This document shows positions 43,865 through 52,300 of a stretch of 64,000 nt of DNA, in pieces. Below the pieces are notes generated by a model. It made no database searches and was not told the origin of the DNA. It saw only the letters and a list, made by a program, of their open reading frames with translations. The stretch's first letter is position 1; every line of letters starts with the position of its first letter. Source of the stretch: Opitutia bacterium (lineage in GTDB: Bacteria > Verrucomicrobiota > Verrucomicrobiia > Opitutales > Opitutaceae); the NCBI GenBank assembly GCA_947453695.1, contig CANGHW010000010.1:16673-80672 (forward strand). The letters are read 5' to 3'. Made by a program: the position numbers and the translations under genes.

Positions 43865-46800
43865 ATGCCCAGCGTCGCGCAGAAACTTTTCCGTCTCGCC
43901 CCTGGCGAAGGCTACCGTATCGGTCGCTTCGCACTCCTCGGCCTCCTTCTCCAGGCTGGCCTCGCCTTCGGCACGAGCGCCGCCGACGCCCTCTTCCTCG
44001 TCAAAGTCGGCGCCGACAAGCTCCCCCACATCTACATCCTCACTCCGGTGATGATGCTCTGCTACATCCCCGCCTACTCCGCTTTGCTCTCGCGTTGGGG
44101 CATCGACCGCGTGTTTGACGCCACGCTCGGCCTGCTCGCGGCCTGCGGCGTCGCCCTCTGGCTGCTCTGCGCCCACTTTCACGGCGCCGAACCGATCGCA
44201 CTCTGCTACGCCGCCAAACTCTACGCCGCGCTCTGGTATGTCGGTCTCTACACTCTTTTTTGGAATTTCTTGGACGGCTACTTCGACCTTGTGGACGCGA
44301 AGCGCCTGTTCTCTTTCTGCTTTGCCGGCGGCGCCCTCGGCTCGATCATCGGCGGTTCCCTCGTCGACGTCATCTCCGCGCACTTCGGCGTAGGCGCCCT
44401 GTTTCTCGCTTGGGCCGTCTGCTCCGTCGTCGCCGTGCCGGTGGTCATCTCCATCCGCCGCCGCACTCACAAACTCGACGCCGACGATGCCGACAGCGAC
44501 GACGCGCCTGCTTTGGCCGAGGCCGCCGCCGCCGTCCGCCAGATGGCCGGCTCGCGCTACGCCATCGTGCTCACGGCGCTGCTGTTTTTCACCCTCCTCA
44601 CCGCCACGGTCTGCGAATACCAATACATGGGCATCTTCGCCGAGGGCCTTGACGAGGCAACCCTCGCTTCCTTTCTCGGCCGCCTCACCGCGATGGTGAA
44701 TATCGTCAACCTCGCCATCAGCCTCTTCTTCTTCAACCAACTCGTTGCCCGTTTTGGCGTCCGCAACGTCGCCCTCCTTCAGCCCGTCGCCTACGCCGTG
44801 GTCTTCACCGCGCTCTTGCTCAACGGCGACTATGCCTCCGCCGCCGTCGGCTTCTTCGCCTTCCAGGGCCTAATGATCGCGATCGAATTCAACAATGTGA
44901 ACCTCATGTTCGCCGGCCTGCCCACCGCCGGTCGCAAACAGATTCGCACCCTGATCGAGGGTCTCTGCGAACCCCTCGCCACCGCCAGCGCCGGCTTCTT
45001 CCTCCTGTTCGCTGCCAGCTCCGCCGGCTCAGACGATTTGCCCCTCCTCAGCCCGGAGCAACTCTCGATGGCCGGCATCGCCCTCGCCCTCAGCTGCCTC
45101 GTCCTCGTCCTAATCCTGCGACACGACTACGCCATCGCCATTGCCGACAACCTCCGCGGCGCCTGGCTAGATTTCACCCGCCCTACCGCGCCACTCCTCG
45201 CCCGCACCACGCCGGCCGACCTCGATCTCGCGGAAAGCCGCGCCCTCGCCGAAGATGGCCCCGTCGCCGCCCTCGCCCTGCGCGTTCTCCATCTCAAAGA
45301 CGCAGACCGCCTCAACCGCACGCTCCCAGTTTTCCTCCGAGAGGCCTCAGCCGAGGCCCACCGCCACGCCTTGCCGGTGTTCGAAGCCATCGTGACGCAA
45401 CGCGACTCCTCCGCCGCCCGGGCCCTCGTCGAGTGGCATCGCACCCGCCCCCCTGGCACCGACATCGAACTCGACGCCCTCCTCGCCCGCCAAGGTCTCG
45501 GCCCGACCGGCGACGTCACGCAAAGCGCCGCTCTTCGCCACATCGATACCTGCCTCGCCGCCGGCGACGAACCCTCCGTGCTCCAAGGTCTCCGCGCCCT
45601 CGGCGGCCTCCACGACGCCCGCCAAGCTTTCCGCCTCCGCCATTATCTCCGCTCGCACCTCCCGGCCGTGCGCAGCGAAGCGCTCATCGCACTTGATCGC
45701 CTCGCCGACGGCACCTCCCGCGTCCTCATACCGGATCTCGTCTCGACGCTCCTTGTCGGTTCCACAGCCGACCGCGCCCGCGCCATCAGAATTTTTGAAC
45801 GTATCGGCGACACCGGCGCGCTTTCCTCTCTACTCGCCGGCGCCGGCTCCTTCACCCCCTCGGAACGCCGTCAGACCGAGCAAATGATCGCCCGCTTCGG
45901 TTCGCGCACGGTGCCCACCCTCATCGCTGTTTCCCAAAGCCCGGCCTACGCTGCCACCGCCCGCTCCGTCGCCCTGCGCGCCCTCGGCCGCCTATCGCTC
46001 CCGCAAGCGCAGATGCTCGCAGGCCCCCTGGTTGAACAAACCACCCGCAAAGCCTACTCCGTCCTCAGTGGCGCGATGAGCCTCGCCGCGCAGGGCGACG
46101 AACCCGGCCAGACCGTCCTCCGCCGTATATACCGCGACTACCCGCTCCTCATCAGCTCCGTCGTCCTCGAAACCCTCGCCGTCGCCGGGCGCCTGCCCAA
46201 CTTCGAATCCGTCCTAGCGGGCCTCGACAGCAGTCAATCCAAGGAGCGTGGCTACGCTCTCGAGTCCGTCGAACAAGCCTGCACCCGCGAGACGTTCACC
46301 CTCCTCCTCCCGCTGATCGACCGGCGCTCCGTCGAAGCCCAGATCGAGTTCGGACGGAGCCGCGGTCTCATCGCCAATGCCACGACCGCCCAGGTCCTCG
46401 CTCGCGCTCTCGCGTCCGATTTCCCTCTCGAAGCCTCTGCCGCCGCGCAAGCCTCCCACGCGCTCGATCCGGCCGGCTCAGCCGAGGCCCTCCTTGCGAA
46501 ACTCCGCTCCATGCGCTCCCCAATGCTGCGCAAGACCGTCTTCACTCTCCTCGCACGTCGCGCCGGCCACACCGCCCTCGCCTCCGCCCTCACCCCCGTC
46601 GAACACGTCAACGCCCTCCTCTCCTTTCCCTCCCTCTCCTACGCGCTCCTCACCCACCTCGAATTTATGGGAGCCCAACTGCGGCTTGCCACGCCACCGG
46701 CCGGCACCGTGCTCTGCCGGCGGGGCGAACCCCTCCCCGGCATCTGGTTCGTCCGCGCGGGATCCGTGCGTGCGGCCGACGGCACTGCGCTCGAGCCCGG

Positions 46801-46969
46801 CGGAGTGGTCGGCGCCGAAGCCCTCCATGGCGCGCTCCTCGCCCCCTGCACCTACTCCGCCGGCGAACGCTGCGAGACGTTATTCCTCCCCTCCGCGGTC
46901 ATCCGTCGCTGCGTCGAAATTTTCCCTGAGTTTGGCGTAGCCCTCCTCGCCCACGCCCCCGACGCATGA
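43865..46969 (+). CDS. MFS/ATP:ADP-antiporter-like membrane protein with HEAT repeats and CNB-like domain
   Basis: 1034 aa in three parts. Residues about 15-430 hold about a dozen hydrophobic segments and resemble the MFS branch that includes ATP:ADP antiporters (AADALFLVKVGADKLPH..., NFLDGYFDLVDAKRLFSF). Residues about 450-900 are alpha-helical HEAT-type repeats (for example RALGGLHDARQAFRLRHYL). Residues about 940-1030 have a cyclic-nucleotide-binding-like beta roll (GTVLCRRGEPLPGIWFVRAG). This domain combination is known to me from Verrucomicrobia and other environmental bacteria. Its acidic and basic loops give no hint of a drug substrate. It heads a four-gene operon joined by ATGA overlaps with two HAMP sensors and a second CNB-like protein, so a signalling or regulated-transport role is more likely than metabolite export. 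Confidence 0.8.
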   Translation: MPSVAQKLFRLAPGEGYRIGRFALLGLLLQAGLAFGTSAADALFLVKVGADKLPHIYILTPVMMLCYIPAYSALLSRWGIDRVFDATLGLLAACGVALWLLCAHFHGAEPIALCYAAKLYAALWYVGLYTLFWNFLDGYFDLVDAKRLFSFCFAGGALGSIIGGSLVDVISAHFGVGALFLAWAVCSVVAVPVVISIRRRTHKLDADDADSDDAPALAEAAAAVRQMAGSRYAIVLTALLFFTLLTATVCEYQYMGIFAEGLDEATLASFLGRLTAMVNIVNLAISLFFFNQLVARFGVRNVALLQPVAYAVVFTALLLNGDYASAAVGFFAFQGLMIAIEFNNVNLMFAGLPTAGRKQIRTLIEGLCEPLATASAGFFLLFAASSAGSDDLPLLSPEQLSMAGIALALSCLVLVLILRHDYAIAIADNLRGAWLDFTRPTAPLLARTTPADLDLAESRALAEDGPVAALALRVLHLKDADRLNRTLPVFLREASAEAHRHALPVFEAIVTQRDSSAARALVEWHRTRPPGTDIELDALLARQGLGPTGDVTQSAALRHIDTCLAAGDEPSVLQGLRALGGLHDARQAFRLRHYLRSHLPAVRSEALIALDRLADGTSRVLIPDLVSTLLVGSTADRARAIRIFERIGDTGALSSLLAGAGSFTPSERRQTEQMIARFGSRTVPTLIAVSQSPAYAATARSVALRALGRLSLPQAQMLAGPLVEQTTRKAYSVLSGAMSLAAQGDEPGQTVLRRIYRDYPLLISSVVLETLAVAGRLPNFESVLAGLDSSQSKERGYALESVEQACTRETFTLLLPLIDRRSVEAQIEFGRSRGLIANATTAQVLARALASDFPLEASAAAQASHALDPAGSAEALLAKLRSMRSPMLRKTVFTLLARRAGHTALASALTPVEHVNALLSFPSLSYALLTHLEFMGAQLRLATPPAGTVLCRRGEPLPGIWFVRAGSVRAADGTALEPGGVVGAEALHGALLAPCTYSAGERCETLFLPSAVIRRCVEIFPEFGVALLAHAPDA

Positions 46970-49077
46970 GCACGCGACCACCCCGCTTTTCGCTCTCCGG
47001 CTGGCTCCTCACCAGCCTCCTCTCCGCCTTGGGTGTCCTCATCGTTGTCAACGCCGTCGAAATCCATTCGACGCTCAGCGAACAGGTCATGCGTGGGTTT
47101 GACCGCAAGCTCCTCGCCATCTCGACCACGACCGCCTCCTTCTTCGACTCCGCCGACCACGCCTCGATCATCGAGACCCTCCCCATCGCCGCCCTCGCGC
47201 CCTCCGCCACCGAAACGCTTTTCTGGGCGTCCGATCCGAAAAAAAATCTCCTCTGGAAAATCGACCCCGCCAACGGCTCGGCCACTGCCACCTCTACCCT
47301 CCTTCCGGCCGGTTTTGACCTTGTCGCAGCCGGACCGGACCCGGCCAACCTGCTCGTCGCCTCTTCCCAAACCGGTGAACTGCGTCTCCTTTCCCTCGCC
47401 GACGGTAAATCAACTCCGTTCGTCGCCCGCCTCACCCCGCCACTGTCCGCGCTCGCCTCCGATCCGACGCGCGCCGTGCTCTATGCCGTCGGCACTCATC
47501 TCGACCGCCTCGATCTCCGCACCGGCCAGGCGACGCGCGCCGCGAAACTTGAGAAAAGTTATCTTAGCTTAGCCTTCGACCACCGCGATCAGCGCCTTTG
47601 GGCTGTCGACGCCAACGGCACCGAACTGGTGAACCTCAACCCCGCGGACGGTGCCGAACTGAGTCGGGTCCTTCTCGCGCCCAAGAAACCCGACCCCGCT
47701 CCCGCCGACTGGAAACCCAAGCCCACCCGCTTCGTCGCCGTCGCGCTGGAGCCCAAATCCTCCCGCCTCCTGGGCGCCGAGGGCAGCGTCCTCGGTGGTT
47801 CCCGCGGCCTGCTCTGGATCGACCCCAAGACCGGCGAAGTCTCCGGCGACGGTCTTCGGCCCAACTTCAATCGCGAGCTGCGACCGATGAACCTGTCCTA
47901 CGCCTGGCCTCTCCGCCGCATTAGCAACCGCACGAATTTAACGTTCCTCTACACCCAGATCTATGCCGGCGAGGCACACGTCGACAAAATCGTCTACGGT
48001 GCCGACGGCACAATCGGCGCTGAGCATTCTCCCCCGCTCAGTGAAGACGTGGTGCCGCCCACGGAGATTCCCGGCATCAAAGAAGTTATGGAGCGTGGCA
48101 CGCCGCACCTCACCCAGGTCAAGGCGTGGAATCAATGGGGGCTGCTGAAGAGCGCTTGGGCGCCCATCTTCGGTCCCGACGGGCACCCCGTGGCCATGGC
48201 CGGGGCTGATATCAATATCACGACGATCCGTGATGTGACCCGCCGCGCCCTCGTAATCACCTTCTCTTTCGGCGCCATCCTACTTGTGCTCGCCGGCCTC
48301 GTCTCGCTCGCCATTGCGCGTCAGTTGACTCGCCCGATCGCCGCCGTCAAAGCCGCAGCCCTACGCACCGCCGCCGGCGACTACAGCCAGACGATTAAGG
48401 TCGCCAGCCCGAGGGAGCTCACGTCCCTCGCCGTCGACTTCTGCGGTGCTGCCACGGACCTCGGCCGCCACTCCCAGGAGCTCGCCGTCGCCGCATCAGT
48501 GTTGCGGGCTGGCGCCGACCGTCGTGCCCTCACGACCCGACTTGCCAGCACTTTCCCTCTCATTGGCGCCGCGCCCGCAGGCTCGCCGTGGGCCTGGGGC
48601 AGCCACGACGCCCAAGAGGAGATTCCCTCCGGCGGCGCCGTGATAGCCGGTGAGAACGCGCTCGTGTGGATCTCCGCCCCGGCTTCCGGCGATCCTCTCG
48701 CTGCCGCCACTCGCCGCGCCCAAGTCGCCGTTACGGCCCACGCCCTACTCAGTCGCCACGGCGCCGACCCCACCCGACTCGCGCCCGCCCTGCTGGCGGC
48801 ACTCGCCGGAGAAACCCTCGCCTGGATTCTCCTCTCACCCTCCGGGGGTCACGTCCTCACGGCGCGACCCGATCTCCTCCACCTCGGCCAGGCGCCCGCC
48901 CTGCACCCCTCCCCGGACGCCTTCGTCGCCTTGCCTCCGCCCGCCCCCGGCGCGGCGATCGTCGTAGGGTGCGCTCCCGGCGCGTTCGGTGCCGACGCCT
49001 CCGCCACCCTCGCCGCGTGGCGCAGCCAACCCGCAGCCGGTTCGCGGTTCGCCGTCATTGTTCAGCCCGCCTCATGA
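46966..49077 (+). CDS. HAMP-domain sensor with periplasmic region and degenerate phosphatase-like C-terminus
   Basis: 703 aa, ATGA overlap with the upstream gene. A membrane segment at about 11-31 is followed by a large extracytoplasmic region. This contains beta-propeller-like repeats (SLAFDHRDQRLWAVDANGTEL, TRAVLYAVGTHLDRLDLRTG). A second membrane segment is at about 428-452 and a HAMP domain at about 452-505 (RQLTRPIAAVKAAALRTAAG). The last ~170 residues have the size and beta/alpha rhythm of a SpoIIE/PP2C phosphatase (PTRLAPALLAALAGETLAW), but I find none of the metal-binding Asp motifs. The protein probably senses something outside and signals by binding rather than catalysis. The phosphatase-like relation is an inference that needs a profile search. 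Confidence 0.75.
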   Translation: MSTRPPRFSLSGWLLTSLLSALGVLIVVNAVEIHSTLSEQVMRGFDRKLLAISTTTASFFDSADHASIIETLPIAALAPSATETLFWASDPKKNLLWKIDPANGSATATSTLLPAGFDLVAAGPDPANLLVASSQTGELRLLSLADGKSTPFVARLTPPLSALASDPTRAVLYAVGTHLDRLDLRTGQATRAAKLEKSYLSLAFDHRDQRLWAVDANGTELVNLNPADGAELSRVLLAPKKPDPAPADWKPKPTRFVAVALEPKSSRLLGAEGSVLGGSRGLLWIDPKTGEVSGDGLRPNFNRELRPMNLSYAWPLRRISNRTNLTFLYTQIYAGEAHVDKIVYGADGTIGAEHSPPLSEDVVPPTEIPGIKEVMERGTPHLTQVKAWNQWGLLKSAWAPIFGPDGHPVAMAGADINITTIRDVTRRALVITFSFGAILLVLAGLVSLAIARQLTRPIAAVKAAALRTAAGDYSQTIKVASPRELTSLAVDFCGAATDLGRHSQELAVAASVLRAGADRRALTTRLASTFPLIGAAPAGSPWAWGSHDAQEEIPSGGAVIAGENALVWISAPASGDPLAAATRRAQVAVTAHALLSRHGADPTRLAPALLAALAGETLAWILLSPSGGHVLTARPDLLHLGQAPALHPSPDAFVALPPPAPGAAIVVGCAPGAFGADASATLAAWRSQPAAGSRFAVIVQPAS

Positions 49078-49493
49078 AACCCTCTGCTCCAGCTCCGTTT
49101 TCCCCTACGTTGCTCGAAAGACTCTGCGCGCTGCGGGCTGTGCCGCCTTTCGACCGCATCGAACCCTCCGACCTCGCTCTCCTCGCTGAGATAGCTGAGC
49201 CCCATGCCTATGGCCCCGGCGAAGTCATCCACCCCGGAGGAGCGCGCCTATCCAGGGTCCTCGTGGTAGTCTCCGGTGGTATCATTCAAGGAGACAACGA
49301 ACCCGCAGGACGCCTCCTCGGCACCGACTCGCTCTCCCGCAACGCTCCGGTCCCGCCGCTCAAGGGTGATCCCTCCGTTGGGGCCTGCGTGCTCCGCTTT
49401 GACCGCGGCCCGTATTTCACGCTTCTGCGTGAGTGTCCTGCGTTTACCATCGGCCTCCTTGAACTCGGTGCGGCGCGCCGCCAAAACCCATGA
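49074..49493 (+). CDS. Small CNB-like (cyclic nucleotide-binding fold) protein
   Basis: 139 aa from ATG 49074, overlapping the previous stop; longer in-frame ORF sequence upstream belongs to another frame of the sensor gene. The segment LALLAEIAEPHAYGPGEVIHPGG followed by LSRVLVVVSGGI is typical of the beta-roll entry of cAMP-binding domains. The phosphate-binding cassette with its conserved Arg is not recognisable, so ligand binding is doubtful. It ends in LLRECPAFTIGLLELGAARR, as the hinge helix of such domains does. It sits between two HAMP proteins and echoes the CNB-like tail of the operon's first gene, suggesting a protein-protein switch role. Confidence 0.7.
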   Translation: MKPSAPAPFSPTLLERLCALRAVPPFDRIEPSDLALLAEIAEPHAYGPGEVIHPGGARLSRVLVVVSGGIIQGDNEPAGRLLGTDSLSRNAPVPPLKGDPSVGACVLRFDRGPYFTLLRECPAFTIGLLELGAARRQNP

Positions 49494-50812
49494 CGATCCT
49501 CCGGCAAATCCTGCTGTTCGTCCTGCCCCTCTTTGTCGTGGTCGGCGGCCTCTCCAGCATCTTCTCCGCCTGGCTTGGACTCTCGGTCGCCCACAACTCT
49601 CATGTTGACGGCTCCGAAGCGATCGCCATCAGCACCGCCGAGTGGATCAATCCCGACGATCTATCCGCCCTCCGATCCGGCACTCCGCTTGCGCAGACCC
49701 GCCTGGGCCCGATCACCGACCGCCTCCTCCGCTGGGGTCACGTCCGTCGTTTCACCCTGCTCGATCCAGTCACAGCTATTCCCCTGGCTGATACGGCTAC
49801 CAACGGACCTCCCGTCGCCACCGCCGCCGACCTCAAAGAACTCAAACCTGGCGCGGTGCTCGCTTTGAAGGTGCGGTCATCGGCCGACGGCTCGGCCCAG
49901 CTCGAGCCTTACCTCACCTTCGTGGGCGACCGCCGAGCCGTCCTCGCCGTCGAAGTGTCCGCCGATGATTACCTCGCAACACGCCACCGTATCTTGCGCG
50001 CTGCGCTCGTCTACACGTTACTCGTCACCACCATCGGCGCGGTTCTCGCCTACTTGCTGGGCCGCACACTAAGCCGCCACGTCGGACTGCTCCGCGATTC
50101 AGTCGCAACGATTGGCAAGCCGGCCTTCGCGAAGACCCCCTTGGCCGGCGGCGTCAGTGAAATCGCCGACCTCGCATCGACGTTCGCGGTCATCCACAAC
50201 GTGCATACGGAGACCGCCGACCGCAACCAGCGCTCCCTCGCGGATGCGAGTTTTCATCACGACGAGCGCTCACTCGCCGAGGTCTACCAACAAGCCGTGC
50301 CCAAACGTGGCACGTGGACCTCCGGTCCCTTCTCGGCCGCATGGCTCCCCGTCGGCACTCCTCTGCCGTCCGTGCTGACCGGTGTCGTCCCCCTCACCGG
50401 CGAAACGGGTGTCGCTTTCGCGGGCATCGCCGGCCCCCCGGGCGATCTCGCCGCCGCTCTCCGTGCCGACGCCGCCGCCCGTTTTCTCGTCACTCGTGTC
50501 GCCGATCAACCCATCGCATCAGCCGCGCGTGACACCGTCGCCCTCTTTGGTCTCACCCGACTGAGCCTACTAAGCTGGAACGCGTCCGGTTTCTTCCAGT
50601 GGTCGACCGAAGCCGAAAACAGCTCGGCGCTCCAACCTTGGACGGATACGCCCGTCGTGCTCTCAGCCTTAGGTCCCGTCAATAGCGAGCGACTGGCGCT
50701 CTTCCTGGCCAACTTCCCCGGGCGACCAACCGCCGCCCTTTTGGAGGACTTCCCGTGTATGGTGGAGACATTGGAAACGGGCGCCGTTCTGATCTTGCGC
50801 CGAACCCAATGA
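49490..50812 (+). CDS. Second HAMP-domain membrane protein of the operon
   Basis: 440 aa, ATGA overlap with the CNB-like gene. A membrane segment at about 7-32 is followed by an extracytoplasmic sensor domain of ~130 residues, a second membrane segment at about 168-190 (ALVYTLLVTTIGAVLAYLLG), and a HAMP-like helix pair (RTLSRHVGLLRDSVATIG). The cytoplasmic end (about 245-440) has the shape of a SpoIIE/PP2C-like domain (GVAFAGIAGPPGDLAAALRADAAARF), again without clear metal ligands. It parallels the sensor two genes upstream but is shorter and not a close copy. With that protein it may form a sensor pair. It is the last gene of the coupled operon; a 315-bp gap follows. Confidence 0.72.
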   Translation: MTILRQILLFVLPLFVVVGGLSSIFSAWLGLSVAHNSHVDGSEAIAISTAEWINPDDLSALRSGTPLAQTRLGPITDRLLRWGHVRRFTLLDPVTAIPLADTATNGPPVATAADLKELKPGAVLALKVRSSADGSAQLEPYLTFVGDRRAVLAVEVSADDYLATRHRILRAALVYTLLVTTIGAVLAYLLGRTLSRHVGLLRDSVATIGKPAFAKTPLAGGVSEIADLASTFAVIHNVHTETADRNQRSLADASFHHDERSLAEVYQQAVPKRGTWTSGPFSAAWLPVGTPLPSVLTGVVPLTGETGVAFAGIAGPPGDLAAALRADAAARFLVTRVADQPIASAARDTVALFGLTRLSLLSWNASGFFQWSTEAENSSALQPWTDTPVVLSALGPVNSERLALFLANFPGRPTAALLEDFPCMVETLETGAVLILRRTQ

Positions 50813-51127
50813 ACCCTACCTCCCTGCCTCGCTGGTTGGTCGACGCCGGAGCGCGGCAGAGCCACCAAAGTGGTTGGGCATGCAACCCTCGCCTGCGCTC
50901 TCCTGCACCTCGCGCTGTTTGCCTGAGCCTACAGGCAAGAGTGCCGCCATTTTGAGTGCGCCTACCTCGACCAGCTCAACGTCAAAAATAGAACCCACGG
51001 GTATCGTCTCCTCCGCGCCTTGCCCCCCGCCAAACCCGCCCGCCGCGGCCGCCAGGTGCAACATTTTCGCATTTTTTTGCTCGTTTCGCGACGCCCCACT
51101 GATAGTCACGCCAAGCCTTCCCACCCT
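50813..51127. other. 315-bp intergenic region, function unclear
   Basis: It separates the sensor operon from the DUF481 gene and should contain the latter's promoter. Visible elements are a short hairpin ccaccaaagtgg at about 50862-50873, a gcctg...caggc hairpin at about 50921-50937, and a T-rich tract at 51066-51080. No T-run follows either hairpin, so they are not convincing terminators. An open minus-strand frame of 102 codons spans the gap (50816-51124) but resembles no family I recognise. Confidence 0.4.
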
Positions 51128-52210
51128 ATGAAAACCAATCGACTCGTTTACGTGTTCCTCGCCTGCGGTGCCCTCACCGCGCAGGCCGATACTCTCCGTC
51201 TCAAGAACGGCGACCTCCTCACCGGCACCACCACCAAACAGGAAGGCGGCAAAGTATATTTCAAAAGCGACTACCTCGGTGATCTCGTGATTAAAGAGAG
51301 CGACGTCGCCTCATCCAAGACCGGAGCCGCTCCGAGTGCCGCCGAAGTTGCCGCGCCCGCTTCCTCTGCGGCCGCTTCGGGCGCCTCGCCCGCCATCGGT
51401 GTCGCATCCTCAACCGGCTCGACTGATTTCAAAGGCCAGGCAGGCGATGCTAACAAGCCCAACTGGACCCGCTCCCTTTCTTTCGGCGGTGCCTATAACT
51501 CGGCGATCTTCGAGCAAGGCCGGCTCAAAACCGCCACCGGCGCCCAGATTCCTACCACTGGCGCGTCCCTCAAGCTCCCGGGCACCACGACCAGTTACCA
51601 AGGTGCCCTCAGCCTCGTGCGCACCACCCCGACTGATGCCCACTCCTTCGACGCCACCACCACCTTTTCCGATTCCGAGCCAAACGGTAAGGTCGCCGAC
51701 ACCTATTCCGGCGTCTTCGCTTGGAACCACAAGCTGAGCGACCGCACCTATACCGTCAGCCGCACCTCCTACACCGTCGATAACGTCAAGAACATCGACT
51801 ACTCTGCCATCCAGCTCGCGGGCTTCGGCTACAAAGTCGTCAACACGCAGAAGACGAAGTTCGATATCATCCCCGGCGTCCTCCTCATGCGCGAAAAAAA
51901 GGGCAACCAGTATGACGACCGCACCATCTTTGGCGTGGGCTTCGCCCAAAGCCTCGCCTACTTCCCCTATGCCTTCGGCGGCTTCGAACAAAAGGTCCTC
52001 TACCGCCGCAGCGTCAATGATTCGAAACTCTGGGTCGCCGACGCCTATATCGGTTTCAAAGGTATGCTCAGCGCCCAGCTCGGCGTCAGCGTCGGAGTCA
52101 GCTATGTCTACGACAACACCCTTGGACCGTTGCCTACTCCGTTCAACTTCGTGATCGCCCAGAAGAAAGACCTGATCCAGACCACCTACGGCTTCCAGTA
52201 TAAATTCTGA
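51128..52210 (+). CDS. DUF481 (YdiY-like) outer-membrane protein
   Basis: 360 aa from ATG 51128; the open frame reaches back to 51020 but the signal peptide fixes the start. MKTNRLVYVFLACGALTAQA is a Sec signal peptide with cleavage before DTLRLKNGDLLTG. The N-terminal motif with the alternating pattern KQEGGKVYFKSDYLGDLVI is typical of YdiY-type proteins. An Ala/Ser-rich linker (about 60-100) joins it to a beta-barrel domain rich in aromatic girdles. The barrel ends in YGFQYKF, with the C-terminal Phe used by the BAM machinery. The family is an outer-membrane barrel of unknown role, sometimes called salt-induced. It is probably its own transcription unit, closed by the terminator 54 nt after its stop. 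Confidence 0.88.
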   Translation: MKTNRLVYVFLACGALTAQADTLRLKNGDLLTGTTTKQEGGKVYFKSDYLGDLVIKESDVASSKTGAAPSAAEVAAPASSAAASGASPAIGVASSTGSTDFKGQAGDANKPNWTRSLSFGGAYNSAIFEQGRLKTATGAQIPTTGASLKLPGTTTSYQGALSLVRTTPTDAHSFDATTTFSDSEPNGKVADTYSGVFAWNHKLSDRTYTVSRTSYTVDNVKNIDYSAIQLAGFGYKVVNTQKTKFDIIPGVLLMREKKGNQYDDRTIFGVGFAQSLAYFPYAFGGFEQKVLYRRSVNDSKLWVADAYIGFKGMLSAQLGVSVGVSYVYDNTLGPLPTPFNFVIAQKKDLIQTTYGFQYKF

Positions 52211-52263
52211 TCCGCAGTCCCGCTTCCCCGGATCATCCGGCGAAGAAATTGCTCCCATTAGAC

Positions 52264-52300
52264 AACGGCCCGACGGCAACGTCCGGGCCGTTCGTTTTTT
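52264..52300 (+). terminator. Rho-independent terminator between convergent genes
   Basis: The arms acggcccg (52265-52272) and cgggccgt (52284-52291) pair perfectly around an 11-nt loop, and a run of six T starts at 52295. It lies 54 nt after the DUF481 stop. The minus-strand NRPS ends at 52299, inside the T-run, so the hairpin also lies just past that gene, though without a good T-run in that direction. Confidence 0.8.

Noticed and set aside
43865..46969. Drug-efflux pump for the cluster product
   Set aside because: The membrane part resembles the ATP:ADP-antiporter-like branch and is fused to HEAT repeats and a CNB-like fold; the operon context points to signalling rather than export.
50816..51124. 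102-codon minus-strand ORF in the intergenic gap
   Set aside because: No recognisable family, no ribosome-binding site, and it spans the whole promoter region of the DUF481 gene; not enough to call a gene.
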